Assembly: GCA_004293815.1 (NCBI GenBank)
Contig: RDZD01000019.1
Coordinates: 22,163 to 86,162 of the forward strand
Length of the DNA stretch: 64,000 bases
Source of the DNA: Cytophagales bacterium
GTDB lineage: Bacteria > Bacteroidota > Bacteroidia > Cytophagales > Bernardetiaceae
Reading direction: 5' to 3'
Every line of letters starts with the position of its first letter. The stretch's first letter is position 1. The notes below the pieces were generated by a model. That model made no database searches and was not told the origin of the DNA. It saw only the letters and a list, made by a program, of their open reading frames with translations. Made by a program: the position numbers and the translations under genes. Below are positions 47,195 through 56,388 of the stretch, one piece after another.

Positions 47195-49711
47195 TTATGC
47201 TTGAGGCTCTGTTGAGGTTGGTTGTGGCTTTAAAGCCAGCCAAATACTAAAAGCTAAAGCTACAAGCACCCAAGCGCAAACCAAGTAAGATGCTATGCGA
47301 GTATACATTGCGCCTTGCTCATAAGATGTTGAGTTAAACTCAAAAACAATGCTGTGCTTTCCTTTGGGCACTTCCAAACCTCTGAGCACATAATTAACGC
47401 TCAAAATAGGAACTTCTTTGCCATCAATAAGGGCTTTCCAGCCGTGCGGATAATAAATCTCAGAAAATACCACAAAGCCGTCGTCATTATTCTGAGCTTC
47501 ATAAACAATTTTGTTTGAGGCAAAGGATTTGATTTCCACTTTGCGACTGCTATCTGCATTGCTCCATGTGGCACGTTGTGGTTTGAATCTGCTTGCGTCC
47601 AGTATGGCATTTTTAGATAAATCTACTTCCGACAGTGCCTTCATCTCCTCGTCAGGATTCTGTACTTGCTTGAGCGCGTCTACAAACCAAGCTGCTCCTA
47701 AGGCACTAGGGTTTTGAAGAACAGCGTTTTCGTCTTCGCCGAATTTGAAGTAGCGCAAGTTTAGCATATTCAAAACAGGTATTGTGTTGAATGAGAGCTT
47801 GGTAGGGTCGCCTTTGGCAGCATTAAGTGCACCAGCAAAAGCCTGTACTTCTGGCTGTAAGCGGCGGCTGATGAGGTCTTGATAACGACGCATTTTAGCT
47901 GCAAAGTAGCCGCCCACGGATCGGTGATGGATACATACTGAAGAGCTGCTAAAGGGATCTTCGTTCATGCCAATGACTCTGTAAGCCAATGTTTTGTCTG
48001 TTTTTATCTTATTGTCGGCTGCCGAAGGTGTGGCATTGCGTTGTGCAATGCTTTCTTCAAAATCAGTTTCTAATAAATAACGTTTGCCTATAAGCCATAA
48101 ATCTGCCACCAAAAGCAATCCAATAATGGCCAAAGCCACCTCTCTACCCAATTTTTTAGTCAGGAATGCCCAAGCCAAGCCAATAGCTACTGCAATAAAG
48201 CAAAAGCTACGAATAGCATCGTGCTTGAGCAGGTATTTGCGGTCGGCTAAAACAGCCTCTAAAATTCCTCCTAAGTTGCTGTCTATTTGTGCACTTTGTA
48301 CGCTTACAAAGGCTGTACCCATGATTCCCATAATGAGGCATAAACCTGCTGTGGGTGCGGCTGCATAAATAATTTTTTGATAAAGTTCTTTGTCCCAGTT
48401 TTCTTGTTCGGCTAACCACTCTAAGCTCAGACCCGCCATCAAGGCCATAATTAAAACCGTTAGACTCATCGCCATGGAAACAGATCTAAATTTATTGAAA
48501 CCTGGGAAGTTATCAAACATAAAGTAGTTGAATGCCTGAAAATTATCGCCCCAGCCAAAGAAAAGTGTAACTATCACACCAGCTACCAGCCACCAACGGA
48601 GGCGGTCTTTTAGGACAACACAGGCTAAAGCAAAAAAGAAACAAATGATAGCACCAGCATAGATAGGGCCTGCCGTACCAGGCTGTGTGCCGTGATAGAG
48701 CGGAATAGAGGCCACCATTTCTTCCGCTTGCATAGGCGAAGCTTGGCTTGCTATGGCTTTATAGGTTTCGGAGTTTGTAGAAAGTTTTTCGGAAGTAGAG
48801 CCGCCGTAAAGTCCTGGAATGAGCAGCGTAAAAGACTCGCCAACGCCCTCACTCCAGCCAAAAGCATAATCTTTGTCCAAACCTTCAGCACCTTGTTTTT
48901 CACCTTCTTGCGGTGTGAGCTGGGAGGTGCCGCGTGTGGAATACGGCGTATATTCTAGCGTGGTCATCAAATGTCCCGCATAAGTGGCAGTTCCCAAGCT
49001 AACTGACAACAATAGAACCGCCGATCCAATAGAAAAGTCTTTGAAAGTCTTGTTACGAATAGCAAAAATCAGTTCGCTTAAGCCATAAAAAGCACATACA
49101 AAGGCAAAATAATACGTTATTTGAGGGTGCGATGCTCTAAGCTCTAATGTCATAGCAAGAGCTGTAAGCCCACCCCCGAGCCAAATTTTGTTGCGATGCA
49201 GAAGTAAGTGCATACCACCTAGAATTAAAGGGCAATAACCGATAGCTCTCAGCTTTGTAATGTGCCCTACGTCTATCAGAATCAGGTTATAAGTGGTTAG
49301 AGAAAAGCCAGCCGCGATGCCAGCCGCAATGAGTGGCCTAACTCCAAAGCATAAAAGCATGATGTAGGTGCAAAGCATGGGCAAAAACACCAAATGCGAG
49401 GATTTACTCTCAGAAAAAAAACCGTAAGAGACTTTTTCTATCCAAGTAATGGGACCATAATCAAACATAGAAAAAATAAGATAGCCCGGCATACCCCCAA
49501 ACATGCGTGCATTCCACATACAAGCCTCGCCAGTAGCTTTATAATGAGCTGATTGATCTGCTACCATGCCCTGATAACGCAACATGTCGTCTTGGCGTAT
49601 CGTTTTGTCATCTATGATTTCTGCTTTAAAATAGGCAAAGGTCAGTACATAAAAAAACGCAATAGCTAAGAAGTGAGGCAAAAGAGACTTGGGGTTAAAA
49701 GGCTGACTCAT
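47195..49711 (-). CDS. YfhO-family membrane protein
   Basis: An 838-residue polytopic protein with about twelve membrane helices in the first ~560 residues, then a ~230-residue extracytoplasmic domain and a final helix near 805-825. The N-terminal segment IRQDDMLRYQGMVADQSAHY, with GEACMWNARMFGGMPGYLIF, is typical of YfhO proteins, which resemble GT-C glycosyltransferases. The C-terminal beta domain (YYPHGWKALIDGKEVPILSV, PKGKHSIVFEF) is the family signature. YfhO in Gram-positives glycosylates lipoteichoic acid; in Bacteroidota the acceptor is unknown. Co-transcribed with the downstream retropepsin-like gene. Confidence 0.85.
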   Translation of the reverse strand: MSQPFNPKSLLPHFLAIAFFYVLTFAYFKAEIIDDKTIRQDDMLRYQGMVADQSAHYKATGEACMWNARMFGGMPGYLIFSMFDYGPITWIEKVSYGFFSESKSSHLVFLPMLCTYIMLLCFGVRPLIAAGIAAGFSLTTYNLILIDVGHITKLRAIGYCPLILGGMHLLLHRNKIWLGGGLTALAMTLELRASHPQITYYFAFVCAFYGLSELIFAIRNKTFKDFSIGSAVLLLSVSLGTATYAGHLMTTLEYTPYSTRGTSQLTPQEGEKQGAEGLDKDYAFGWSEGVGESFTLLIPGLYGGSTSEKLSTNSETYKAIASQASPMQAEEMVASIPLYHGTQPGTAGPIYAGAIICFFFALACVVLKDRLRWWLVAGVIVTLFFGWGDNFQAFNYFMFDNFPGFNKFRSVSMAMSLTVLIMALMAGLSLEWLAEQENWDKELYQKIIYAAAPTAGLCLIMGIMGTAFVSVQSAQIDSNLGGILEAVLADRKYLLKHDAIRSFCFIAVAIGLAWAFLTKKLGREVALAIIGLLLVADLWLIGKRYLLETDFEESIAQRNATPSAADNKIKTDKTLAYRVIGMNEDPFSSSSVCIHHRSVGGYFAAKMRRYQDLISRRLQPEVQAFAGALNAAKGDPTKLSFNTIPVLNMLNLRYFKFGEDENAVLQNPSALGAAWFVDALKQVQNPDEEMKALSEVDLSKNAILDASRFKPQRATWSNADSSRKVEIKSFASNKIVYEAQNNDDGFVVFSEIYYPHGWKALIDGKEVPILSVNYVLRGLEVPKGKHSIVFEFNSTSYEQGAMYTRIASYLVCAWVLVALAFSIWLALKPQPTSTEPQA

Positions 49712-49828
49712 AGCAATAAATACAAATATTTAGGTGGATTCAACGCACCAAATATACTAGATTTTTTATATCAAAAAACCTATGGCCGCTATTTATCAAG
49801 TTTCTATATGGATTTTCATCTGACAATT

Positions 49829-49860
49829 TTTGGCTATGCCAAATGCGTGAACTATGTTTG
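49829..49860 (+). promoter_or_regulatory. Promoter of the DUF4199 gene
   Basis: -33 TTTG (49829-49832), 20-bp spacer and exact -7 TATGTTTG (49853-49860) followed by TGG. Leader of roughly 60 nt to the start codon. Confidence 0.68.
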
Positions 49861-49925
49861 TGGTCTTTATAGATGTCTTCAATTAGCTATTGTTTTCAAC
49901 ATTAAAAACCTTGTTCTAAAAAAAT

Positions 49926-50462
49926 ATGAAATCGTTATACAGAAATGCCTTAGTTTTATCGCTTGTTTACGCTTGCTGGGTCGTTACTAAAGGCTTTATT
50001 GGCCTAGACCTGATGTTCAACAAGTGGGCTGGCTGGGGTGTTGTGCTTTTATTGGTTGTGCTGACCTACGTATTTGCTTTGCAAGAGCGAAAAGAGCAGC
50101 CGAGCGGCTATATGACTTATACAAAGGCGTTCTCTGTGTGCTTCTTTCTAATCATGATTCCTTATTTTTCTGGAATTTTACTTGAGTACTTCTACTTCAA
50201 TACGTTTTTGCCTGATGTAGTGGAGAGCTTTCATCAAAAAATGGAGTCTATTCTACTCGAGGAATTGGACAAAAGTGCCTCTCAAGGCTCTGAACTTAGC
50301 GAAGAGCAGCACGAAATAGCTGTCAAGACTGGCATGGGGATGTCGCCTTATAAACCTTGGGGAGTGGTATTCCTGTTGCTGGGTGCTGGTTTTACTTCCG
50401 CTGCAGTATCGGCTCTTATGGCCTTGTTTGTTCGCAAGAAAGACCCTAATCAGGAGTTCTAA
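49926..50462 (+). CDS. DUF4199 membrane protein
   Basis: A 178-residue inner-membrane protein with four hydrophobic segments (about 5-23, 34-51, 70-93, 143-165). The pattern KEQPSGYMTYTKAFSVCFFL followed by a long hydrophilic loop with FHQKMESILLEELDK is that of the DUF4199 family, which is common in Bacteroidota and uncharacterised. The loop between helices 3 and 4 is probably periplasmic and helical. It is monocistronic under its own promoter. Confidence 0.8.
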   Translation: MKSLYRNALVLSLVYACWVVTKGFIGLDLMFNKWAGWGVVLLLVVLTYVFALQERKEQPSGYMTYTKAFSVCFFLIMIPYFSGILLEYFYFNTFLPDVVESFHQKMESILLEELDKSASQGSELSEEQHEIAVKTGMGMSPYKPWGVVFLLLGAGFTSAAVSALMALFVRKKDPNQEF

Positions 50463-50614
50463 AGGCATTATTGTAATCAAAAAATAGAGCTGATATTTTG
50501 CAGAATGTGTTTCATAAAGACTAACATGCAACTCTTTCAGCTCTTTTTCTAGTGCCTTTTTAAAAAGAGCTAAAAGACAACACAAGTTTTAATCTGCTAT
50601 CTTTAAAAAAAAAA

Positions 50615-50657
50615 TGACAGTATCCTGTCAAATGCCATCACAGAATCCTTAATTTTG
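50615..50657 (+). promoter_or_regulatory. Promoter with operator-like palindrome ahead of the efflux adaptor gene
   Basis: An inverted repeat TGACAG-TATC-CTGTCA (50615-50630) overlaps the -33 region of an exact -7 element TAATTTTG (50650-50657). The palindrome sits where a repressor or activator would contact the promoter. Confidence 0.5.
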
Positions 50658-50720
50658 TGGCCGAGCCCCCGCATACATACTAAATTTTGTTTACAGACAG
50701 AATTCTTCAAATCAAACGAA

Positions 50721-52076
50721 ATGGAAACCAAAAAAAAATCATCAAATAATTTACTCTACATTGTTGGCGGAGTCCTTGTATTGTTGTTGGCTGGCTCGGG
50801 TTTGGCCAAGTACAAAGGTTGGATAGGGGGCAGTAAGCCACTAGAAGTTAAATTGGGTCAGGCTCAGTATACTAAGATTGTTCAGCTGGTTAGTGCTTCG
50901 GGACGTATACAGCCTGAAGAAGAAGTCAAAATTGCACCAGATGTCCCAGGACAAATTACAGAATTATTGATAGAAGAAGGTGATTCTGTTTTACAGGGTC
51001 AGTTATTACTCAAAATCCGTCCAGACAACTACCAAGCGGCACTCGAGCAGGCTAGTGCAGGCGTAGGCGTACAGCGCGCGAATATGTCGCAGTCCAAGGC
51101 TCGCTTGGCACAGGCCAAAAGCCAGTTTTTGCAGCGCAAGCAAGAATTTGAGCGCAGCAAAAGTCTTTATGAACAAAAAGTCATTCCTCTTCAAGAATAT
51201 CAGGCCGCTCAAACAGCGTTGAACGTGTCAGAAGCCGACTTGGAAGCAGCCACTCAAGGTGTAGAAGCCGCTCGTAACACCGTAGTAAGCTCACAGGCTT
51301 CGCTTTCGCAAGCACAAGATAATTTATTGCTTACCTCAGTATTTGCACCTCGAACAGGCATTGTATCTAAACTTTCGGTCAAGAAAGGCGAACGCGTGGT
51401 GGGCACTTCACAAATGGCGGGTACCGAAATGCTTCGAATAGCTGACTTCAAAAGTATTGAGGTTCGTGTAAATATTAATGAAAACGATGTGGTTAAAATC
51501 AATAAAGGAGACTCTGCCAATATTGAAGTAGATGCCTATCCTGAGCAAGTTTTCAAAGGCGTAGTCATGGCCATAGCCAAAAGTGCTAAAGAAACGGCCA
51601 TGGCTTCCACTGATGCTGTGACAGAGTTTGAAGTACGTATCAGAGTCAATGCCAACTCTTACAAGCATTTGGAGCAAGCTGGCAAACCCTCGCCATTTTT
51701 GCCAGGTATGACGGCTAGCGTAGAAATTATTACAGACGTAAAAGACAAAATCTTGACCGTACCGCTTAATGCCGTAACCACACGCTTACCAAAATCTGAG
51801 GACGGCAAAAACACCAACAGCACACAAAGCGAGGCCAAACCAGAAGAAGTTATCTTTGTATATGACAAAACCAAAGGAACAGTGAGAAAGGTGAAGGTCA
51901 AAACAGGCATCAGCGACTTCAACAACATTGAAATTACTGAAGGTATCAAAGAAAATGAAAGCATCGTGGTGGGGCCTTATAATGTGGTGTCGAAGCAGCT
52001 CAAAGAGGGCTCTAAAGTAACAGAAGCCACAGAATCTAAGGAGGATGAAGAAGATACCGACTCCGAAGATAAATAA
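50721..52076 (+). CDS. Periplasmic adaptor (HlyD/MacA family) of an efflux system
   Basis: A 451-residue membrane-fusion protein starting at the ATG at 50721. A single N-terminal helix lies at ~12-27 (IVGGVLVLLLAGSG). The lipoyl half-motif follows (SASGRIQPEEEVKIAPDVPG), then a long coiled-coil hairpin rich in Gln and Ala at ~105-210, the second lipoyl half (VFAPRTGIVSKLSVKKGERV), a beta-barrel domain and a membrane-proximal domain. The extreme C-terminus is strongly acidic (EATESKEDEEDTDSEDK). It should join an inner-membrane MacB/RND pump to an outer-membrane channel, but neither gene is adjacent. It is followed 23 bp later by a CapA-like gene and may be co-transcribed with it. Confidence 0.88.
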   Translation: METKKKSSNNLLYIVGGVLVLLLAGSGLAKYKGWIGGSKPLEVKLGQAQYTKIVQLVSASGRIQPEEEVKIAPDVPGQITELLIEEGDSVLQGQLLLKIRPDNYQAALEQASAGVGVQRANMSQSKARLAQAKSQFLQRKQEFERSKSLYEQKVIPLQEYQAAQTALNVSEADLEAATQGVEAARNTVVSSQASLSQAQDNLLLTSVFAPRTGIVSKLSVKKGERVVGTSQMAGTEMLRIADFKSIEVRVNINENDVVKINKGDSANIEVDAYPEQVFKGVVMAIAKSAKETAMASTDAVTEFEVRIRVNANSYKHLEQAGKPSPFLPGMTASVEIITDVKDKILTVPLNAVTTRLPKSEDGKNTNSTQSEAKPEEVIFVYDKTKGTVRKVKVKTGISDFNNIEITEGIKENESIVVGPYNVVSKQLKEGSKVTEATESKEDEEDTDSEDK

Positions 52077-52099
52077 CATTTACTTCAAACTTTTTTAAT

Positions 52100-53233
52100 A
52101 TGTGTAAAAAACCTATTCTTTTGAGCTTATTGGCCTTTGCGCTTTGCAGTGGCTTTTTCTCCTGTCAGGCTCAAACCGAAAATACAGTGGTGCAAACCAC
52201 ACAAGTCGGTTACGGCACTGAGCCTCCTCAGTTAACTAAACAGCCAGAAAAAAAAGGAAAAGATACCCTCAGAATTATAGGTGTGGGCGATATGATGCTT
52301 GGTACAAACTACCCCTCTACAGACTATTTGCCACCCAACGACGGCAAAGATTTGATGAAGGCTGTGTATCCTATACTTTCTGCTGCAGATTTGACTTTTG
52401 GCAACTTAGAAGGCACTGTCTTGGATAAAGGCGGAGAGGTGAAGCAATGTGGCGACCCAAGTGTGTGTTTTGCTTTCAAAATGCCTGAGTATTTGCTTCA
52501 AAATTTATTGGACGCTGGTTTTGATGTGCTGAGTATTGCCAACAACCATGTCAGTGACTTTGGAGCCACAGGACGCGCCAACACTCAAAAAGCCCTCAAA
52601 AACCTAGGAATTCCTTTTGCAGGTTTGCTCGACTGCCCCACAACCGTTTTTGAAAAAGACGGTATCAAGTATGGCATGGTAGCCTTTGCGCCCAACTCTG
52701 GCACAGTGCCACTCAATGACCTCGAAAATGCTAGAAAGCTAGTGCGAGAGCTTGATGCCAAATGCGATATTGTCATTGTATCCTTTCACGGAGGGGCTGA
52801 AGGCGCAAGTAGACAGCATGTTACGCGTAAGAACGAGCTTTTTTATGGCGAAAACCGCGGCAATGTTTATGCCTTTGCCCACGCTATGATAGATGAAGGA
52901 GCAGACCTCATTTTTGGGCACGGCCCCCACGTAACGCGAGCAGTGGAAGTGTATAAAAATCGCTTTATCGCTTACAGCCTTGGTAATTTCTGCACATATG
53001 CCCGCTTTGGACTCAAAGGCCCCAATGGCGTTGCGCCTATCATAGAAGTGCAAACCAACAGCAAAGGAGAGTTTTTTAAGGCCAAGATTACTCCTATCGT
53101 ACAGCAGGGCAAAGGAGTAGTGGCTATAGACCCCAACAAACAAGCTATCAAATATGTGCAAGAGCTTACTAAAGCAGACTTCCCTGAATGTCCCATAGTA
53201 ATTTCAGACGACGGAATCATTTCTAATAAATAA
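52100..53233 (+). CDS. CapA-family (PGA-synthesis-type) metallophosphatase-like lipoprotein
   Basis: A 377-residue protein. The signal peptide ends in a lipobox-like FFSC (Cys22). The CapA/PgsA domain shows VGDMMLGTNYP, LTFGNLEGTVLDKGG, VLSIANNHVSDFGATG, VSFHGGAEG and FGHGPHVTRAVEVYKNRFIA, the metal-ligand motifs of the calcineurin-like fold. In Bacillus CapA/PgsA members take part in poly-gamma-glutamate export; Bacteroidota copies are mostly uncharacterised. Partner synthesis genes (capB, capC) are absent. It sits 23 bp after the efflux adaptor and 86 bp before a TlpA-like gene. Confidence 0.87.
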   Translation: MCKKPILLSLLAFALCSGFFSCQAQTENTVVQTTQVGYGTEPPQLTKQPEKKGKDTLRIIGVGDMMLGTNYPSTDYLPPNDGKDLMKAVYPILSAADLTFGNLEGTVLDKGGEVKQCGDPSVCFAFKMPEYLLQNLLDAGFDVLSIANNHVSDFGATGRANTQKALKNLGIPFAGLLDCPTTVFEKDGIKYGMVAFAPNSGTVPLNDLENARKLVRELDAKCDIVIVSFHGGAEGASRQHVTRKNELFYGENRGNVYAFAHAMIDEGADLIFGHGPHVTRAVEVYKNRFIAYSLGNFCTYARFGLKGPNGVAPIIEVQTNSKGEFFKAKITPIVQQGKGVVAIDPNKQAIKYVQELTKADFPECPIVISDDGIISNK

Positions 53234-53319
53234 GCAGTTGATTTACAACAACTTTGTTTTATTCACGTTTAAATACTAAAACAACTTGTTTTTTTACTAA
53301 AACATTACAAATGTAGCGT

Positions 53320-53889
53320 ATGAAAAAATACTGGAAAATAAGCATTATAGGGATTGTCTTATGCGTACTAGGCATGGTGGCTTTCAGACCCATGAAGGAT
53401 GGCAGTACCAATTTAGCCTTCGGCACTTGGTTTACAAGAAGTCTTCAAAACAGCGACGTAACGGGCGATGCGGCACCAGAAATTGCCTTGCTTTCTTCCA
53501 AAGGTGACACTTTCAAGCTGTCTAGCCTGAAAGGTAAAGTGGTACTTATAGACTTTTGGGCGAGTTGGTGTGGCCCTTGTCGTGAAGCTAATCCAGAAGT
53601 GGTGCGTCTCTACAAAAAATACAAAGGGATGAACAAAAATTTTGAAATTTTGGGTGTCTCTTTGGACAATAAGCGTGACAACTGGATACAAGCTATTGCT
53701 AAAGACCATTTGGCTTGGCCACAAGTTTCTGACCTCAAAGGTTGGACATCGGTGGCAGCAGAAACCTACGGTGTAAATGCCATTCCTTACACGGTTATTG
53801 TTGATACTGAAGGTAATATTGTGGCGCGTAAACTCAAAGGTCGCCAGCTCGAAATGAAATTAGACCAGCTTTTAGGCGTAACAAAATAA
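53320..53889 (+). CDS. TlpA-family thioredoxin-like thiol oxidoreductase
   Basis: A 189-residue membrane-anchored protein: an N-terminal helix at ~6-23 serves as an uncleaved anchor or signal, then a thioredoxin fold with the redox motif WCGPC at 83-87 (LIDFWASWCGPCREANPE) and the cis-proline loop NAIPYTVIVD. This arrangement is that of periplasmic thiol reductases of the TlpA/ResA type, which keep cytochrome c heme-binding or other exported cysteines reduced. Its partner DsbD/CcdA is not in the window. Probably a single gene, with a structured intergenic region downstream. Confidence 0.9.
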   Translation: MKKYWKISIIGIVLCVLGMVAFRPMKDGSTNLAFGTWFTRSLQNSDVTGDAAPEIALLSSKGDTFKLSSLKGKVVLIDFWASWCGPCREANPEVVRLYKKYKGMNKNFEILGVSLDNKRDNWIQAIAKDHLAWPQVSDLKGWTSVAAETYGVNAIPYTVIVDTEGNIVARKLKGRQLEMKLDQLLGVTK

Positions 53890-54223
53890 GCCTAAAAAAT
53901 AACTCAAGAACGCATTCATCAGAATTTGAAGCCCCAAATGCTTCTTGTTTTGGTGAATGCGTCTTTCTATGCCTGAGTGGACTGTCTCCTTCTGGAGCAT
54001 CTTATGAGCAGACAGGCAAATGCTATCCTGCCCAATCAACCAATCTGAAGTCTTGTATTTTTATGCGTTTAAAATATGACCAGAATCCAAAAAGTTAAAA
54101 AACTTTTAAAATAATTGAATTAAAGTCTTTGATATTCAAAAAAATACAGTACTTTTGCTGCTCAATTGAAAGAGTGTGCTCTGCGCACTCTTGCCTTTGT
54201 GTTTAATATTCAAAACGTTACGT
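53890..54223. other. Intergenic region, 334 bp, with structured element and infA promoter
   Basis: ACGCATTCA (53910-53918) pairs with TGAATGCGT (53954-53962), enclosing a smaller stem GAAGC/GCTTC (53928-53932, 53940-53944), a possible terminator of the TlpA-like gene followed by CTTTCT. The infA promoter is at 54128-54157. No gene is seen. Confidence 0.55.
54128..54157 (+). promoter_or_regulatory. Promoter of the infA-rplQ operon
   Basis: -33 TTTG (54128-54131), 18-bp spacer, -7 TACTTTTG (54150-54157). A near-perfect Bacteroidota promoter. The leader before infA is about 60 nt. Confidence 0.75.
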
Positions 54224-54442
54224 ATGTCCAAACAGGCCAACATAGAACTAGATGGTACCGTTACAGAAGCACTCTCAAATGCTATGTTTCGTGTAGAACT
54301 AGAAAACGGTCATGAAGTGATTGCCCACATCTCAGGTAAAATGAGAATGAATTACATTAAAATTTTGCCAGGAGACAAAGTAAAACTTGCCATGTCGCCC
54401 TACGATTTGGCTAAAGGGCGGATTGTGTATCGTTATAAGTAA
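54224..54442 (+). CDS. infA: Translation initiation factor IF-1
   Basis: A 72-residue OB-fold protein that occupies the ribosomal A site during initiation. The ATG at 54224 ([20 protein letters not shown]) gives the standard length; an in-frame extension to 54176 crosses the leader. Family segments [35 protein letters not shown] and [15 protein letters not shown] are all present. First gene of the alpha operon here; in many Bacteroidota it follows secY and map, which are not upstream in this window. Confidence 0.97.
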   Translation: MSKQANIELDGTVTEALSNAMFRVELENGHEVIAHISGKMRMNYIKILPGDKVKLAMSPYDLAKGRIVYRYK

Positions 54443-54479
54443 TTTTATTTAATCAGTTCAAAATAAGCAAGTTGTTACA

Positions 54480-54596
54480 ATGAAAGTAAGAGCCTCTGTA
54501 AAGAAAAGAAGTGCTGACTGCAAAGTGGTACGTCGTAAGGGTCATCTTTACATTATCAACAAAAAGAACCCTAAGTTTAAGCAGAGACAAGGCTAA
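54480..54596 (+). CDS. rpmJ: 50S ribosomal protein L36, zinc-less form
   Basis: A 38-residue protein ([20 protein letters not shown], then [18 protein letters not shown]) 37 bp after infA. L36 normally binds zinc with Cys11, Cys14, Cys27 and His32; here only Cys14 is kept, with Ser11, Asn27 and Phe32. This is the zinc-independent form seen in Bacteroidota. Position between infA and rpsM is the standard order. Confidence 0.95.
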   Translation: MKVRASVKKRSADCKVVRRKGHLYIINKKNPKFKQRQG

Positions 54597-54666
54597 TTCA
54601 TTGTTGGCTGATGTTTTTGTAGTTTTTTTAATTTATTCAATCCATTATTAAACCCAATTTAGCACT

Positions 54667-55035
54667 ATGCCAAGGATACAAGGTGTAGATATTCCAGACA
54701 AGAAGCGCGGCCTCATAAGCCTAACGTATGTTTTTGGAATAGGCAGAGCAAGTTCGTTGGACATCCTCACCAAAGCGGGCGTAAATCCCGATAAAAAAGC
54801 AGGTGAATGGACAGATGAAGAAGCTCGTAAAATCCGTGATGTGATATCACGTGAGTACAAAACCGAAGGCGAACTGAAGTCAGAGATTCAGCTCAACATC
54901 AAACGCCTCATGGACATTGCTTGTTTTAGAGGCTTGCGCCACCGTAGAGGCTTACCTGTGAGAGGTCAGCGCACACGCACCAACGCACGCACAAGAAAAG
55001 GCAAACGTAAAACCGTAGCCAACAAGAAGAAATAA
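54667..55035 (+). CDS. rpsM: 30S ribosomal protein S13
   Basis: A 122-residue protein of the small-subunit head that contacts the P-site tRNA and 50S. It shows the standard N-terminus [20 protein letters not shown], the helix-two-turn-helix ([19 protein letters not shown]) and the basic C-terminal tail ([20 protein letters not shown], then [13 protein letters not shown]). Full length, 70 bp after rpmJ. Confidence 0.97.
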   Translation: MPRIQGVDIPDKKRGLISLTYVFGIGRASSLDILTKAGVNPDKKAGEWTDEEARKIRDVISREYKTEGELKSEIQLNIKRLMDIACFRGLRHRRGLPVRGQRTRTNARTRKGKRKTVANKKK

Positions 55036-55075
55036 GCGTTCAAATTAGTTTTATTTTAATACAAGCTCAAGCAAA

Positions 55076-55480
55076 ATGGCACAGACATCAAGCGCGAAAC
55101 GCAAAGATAAAGCAAAAAAGCGCGTCGTAAAAGTAGAAGCACAGGGTCAGGTACATATCAAAGCCTCTTTCAACAACATCATTGTTTGTGTTACAAACAT
55201 GGGTGGTGAGGTCATTACTTGGTCTTCAGCTGGCAAAATGAAGTTCAAAGGCTCGAAGAAAAACACTCCATACGCTGCGCAAGTAGCGGCCAAAGATGCA
55301 GGCCAAGGTGCCTATGATTTGGGCGTTCGCAAAGCAGAGGTTTTTGTGAAAGGTCCGGGTGCTGGACGCGAGTCTGCAATCCGTACTATACACGGCCTTG
55401 GCATTGAGGTAACGTCTATCGTAGATGTAACACCTTTGCCGCACAACGGTTGCCGTCCTCCTAAGCGTCGCCGCGTATAA
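55076..55480 (+). CDS. rpsK: 30S ribosomal protein S11
   Basis: A 134-residue platform protein. After a basic N-terminus rich in Lys come [59 protein letters not shown] and the ending [18 protein letters not shown], all family signatures. It lies 40 bp after rpsM. Confidence 0.97.
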   Translation: MAQTSSAKRKDKAKKRVVKVEAQGQVHIKASFNNIIVCVTNMGGEVITWSSAGKMKFKGSKKNTPYAAQVAAKDAGQGAYDLGVRKAEVFVKGPGAGRESAIRTIHGLGIEVTSIVDVTPLPHNGCRPPKRRRV

Positions 55481-55498
55481 ACTACGCACCAGATGCAC

Positions 55499-55518
55499 GA
55501 AGAACATTTTTGTTCTTC
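55499..55518 (+). promoter_or_regulatory. Hairpin in the rpsK-rpsD gap
   Basis: GAAGAACA (55499-55506) pairs with TGTTCTTC (55511-55518) around TTTT, 18 bp after the rpsK stop. No T tract follows, so it is not a typical terminator. The 197-bp gap that contains it is the largest within the operon. It may be an RNA-processing, attenuation or protein-binding site. Confidence 0.45.
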
Positions 55519-55677
55519 ACAACCACTTGGTTTGGAACGGCTCTTATTCAGCGCATTTGCCTCATCTATAGGACTCTAGAGGTAGAATGGCGACCAGAAT
55601 AGGCAGTTCAGGGCAGGTCAATATTATTGAATGGTTTTTAACCAAAACATTTTCAACATCTTATTTGATTTTAAAAT

Positions 55678-56319
55678 ATGGCACGTTTTATAGGTCCGAA
55701 GGCCAGAATTTCTAGAAAATTCAACGAGCACATTTTCGGGCACTGCAAGCAACTTACACCAGCACGCGTAGAAGCGGATGGCAAAGTAAAGCACAAACAA
55801 AAGAATTATCAGCCTGGCCAACATGGTAAAGGGCGCAAGAAAAAAGTATCTCCTTACGCTGAACAGCTCAAAGAAAAACAAAAGGCCAAGTATATTTATG
55901 GTGTTTTGGAGCGTCAATTCAGAAATACCTTCGAGAGAGCTGCACGTAAAAAAGGTGTTACAGGTGAAAACCTCCTCCAGTTCTTGGAGGCTAGACTCGA
56001 CAACACTGTATACCGCTTAGGCATAGCCCCTACGCGTCGTTCTGCTCGTCAGTTGGTAAACCACCGTCACATTTGCGTGAATGGTGAAATTGTAAACATT
56101 CCTTCTTACTTGCTCAAACCTGGCGACACAATTGAAGTTCGCGAAAAATCAAAGTCTTTGGAAGTAATTTCAGACTGTGTGGGTGCTAAAAACAGAAAAT
56201 ATTCTTGGTTGGATTGGGATTTCAACTTGCTCACTGGCAAGTTTTTGAACTACCCTTCACGCGACGAAGTGCCTGAGAATATCAAAGAGCAGTTCATTGT
56301 GGAATTATACTCTAAGTAA
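55678..56319 (+). CDS. rpsD: 30S ribosomal protein S4
   Basis: A 213-residue primary rRNA-binding protein that nucleates 30S assembly. Start [20 protein letters not shown], then [39 protein letters not shown], and the S4 RNA-binding domain at ~100-165 ([20 protein letters not shown]). It has no zinc-binding Cys quartet at the N-terminus. Preceded by a 197-bp gap. Confidence 0.97.
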   Translation: MARFIGPKARISRKFNEHIFGHCKQLTPARVEADGKVKHKQKNYQPGQHGKGRKKKVSPYAEQLKEKQKAKYIYGVLERQFRNTFERAARKKGVTGENLLQFLEARLDNTVYRLGIAPTRRSARQLVNHRHICVNGEIVNIPSYLLKPGDTIEVREKSKSLEVISDCVGAKNRKYSWLDWDFNLLTGKFLNYPSRDEVPENIKEQFIVELYSK

Positions 56320-56388
56320 TCATCTTTGGATTTTGCAGAGTTGTTTGTAAATCATTTTTAAAAAGATATTTATCAAAAACAAAACGAT

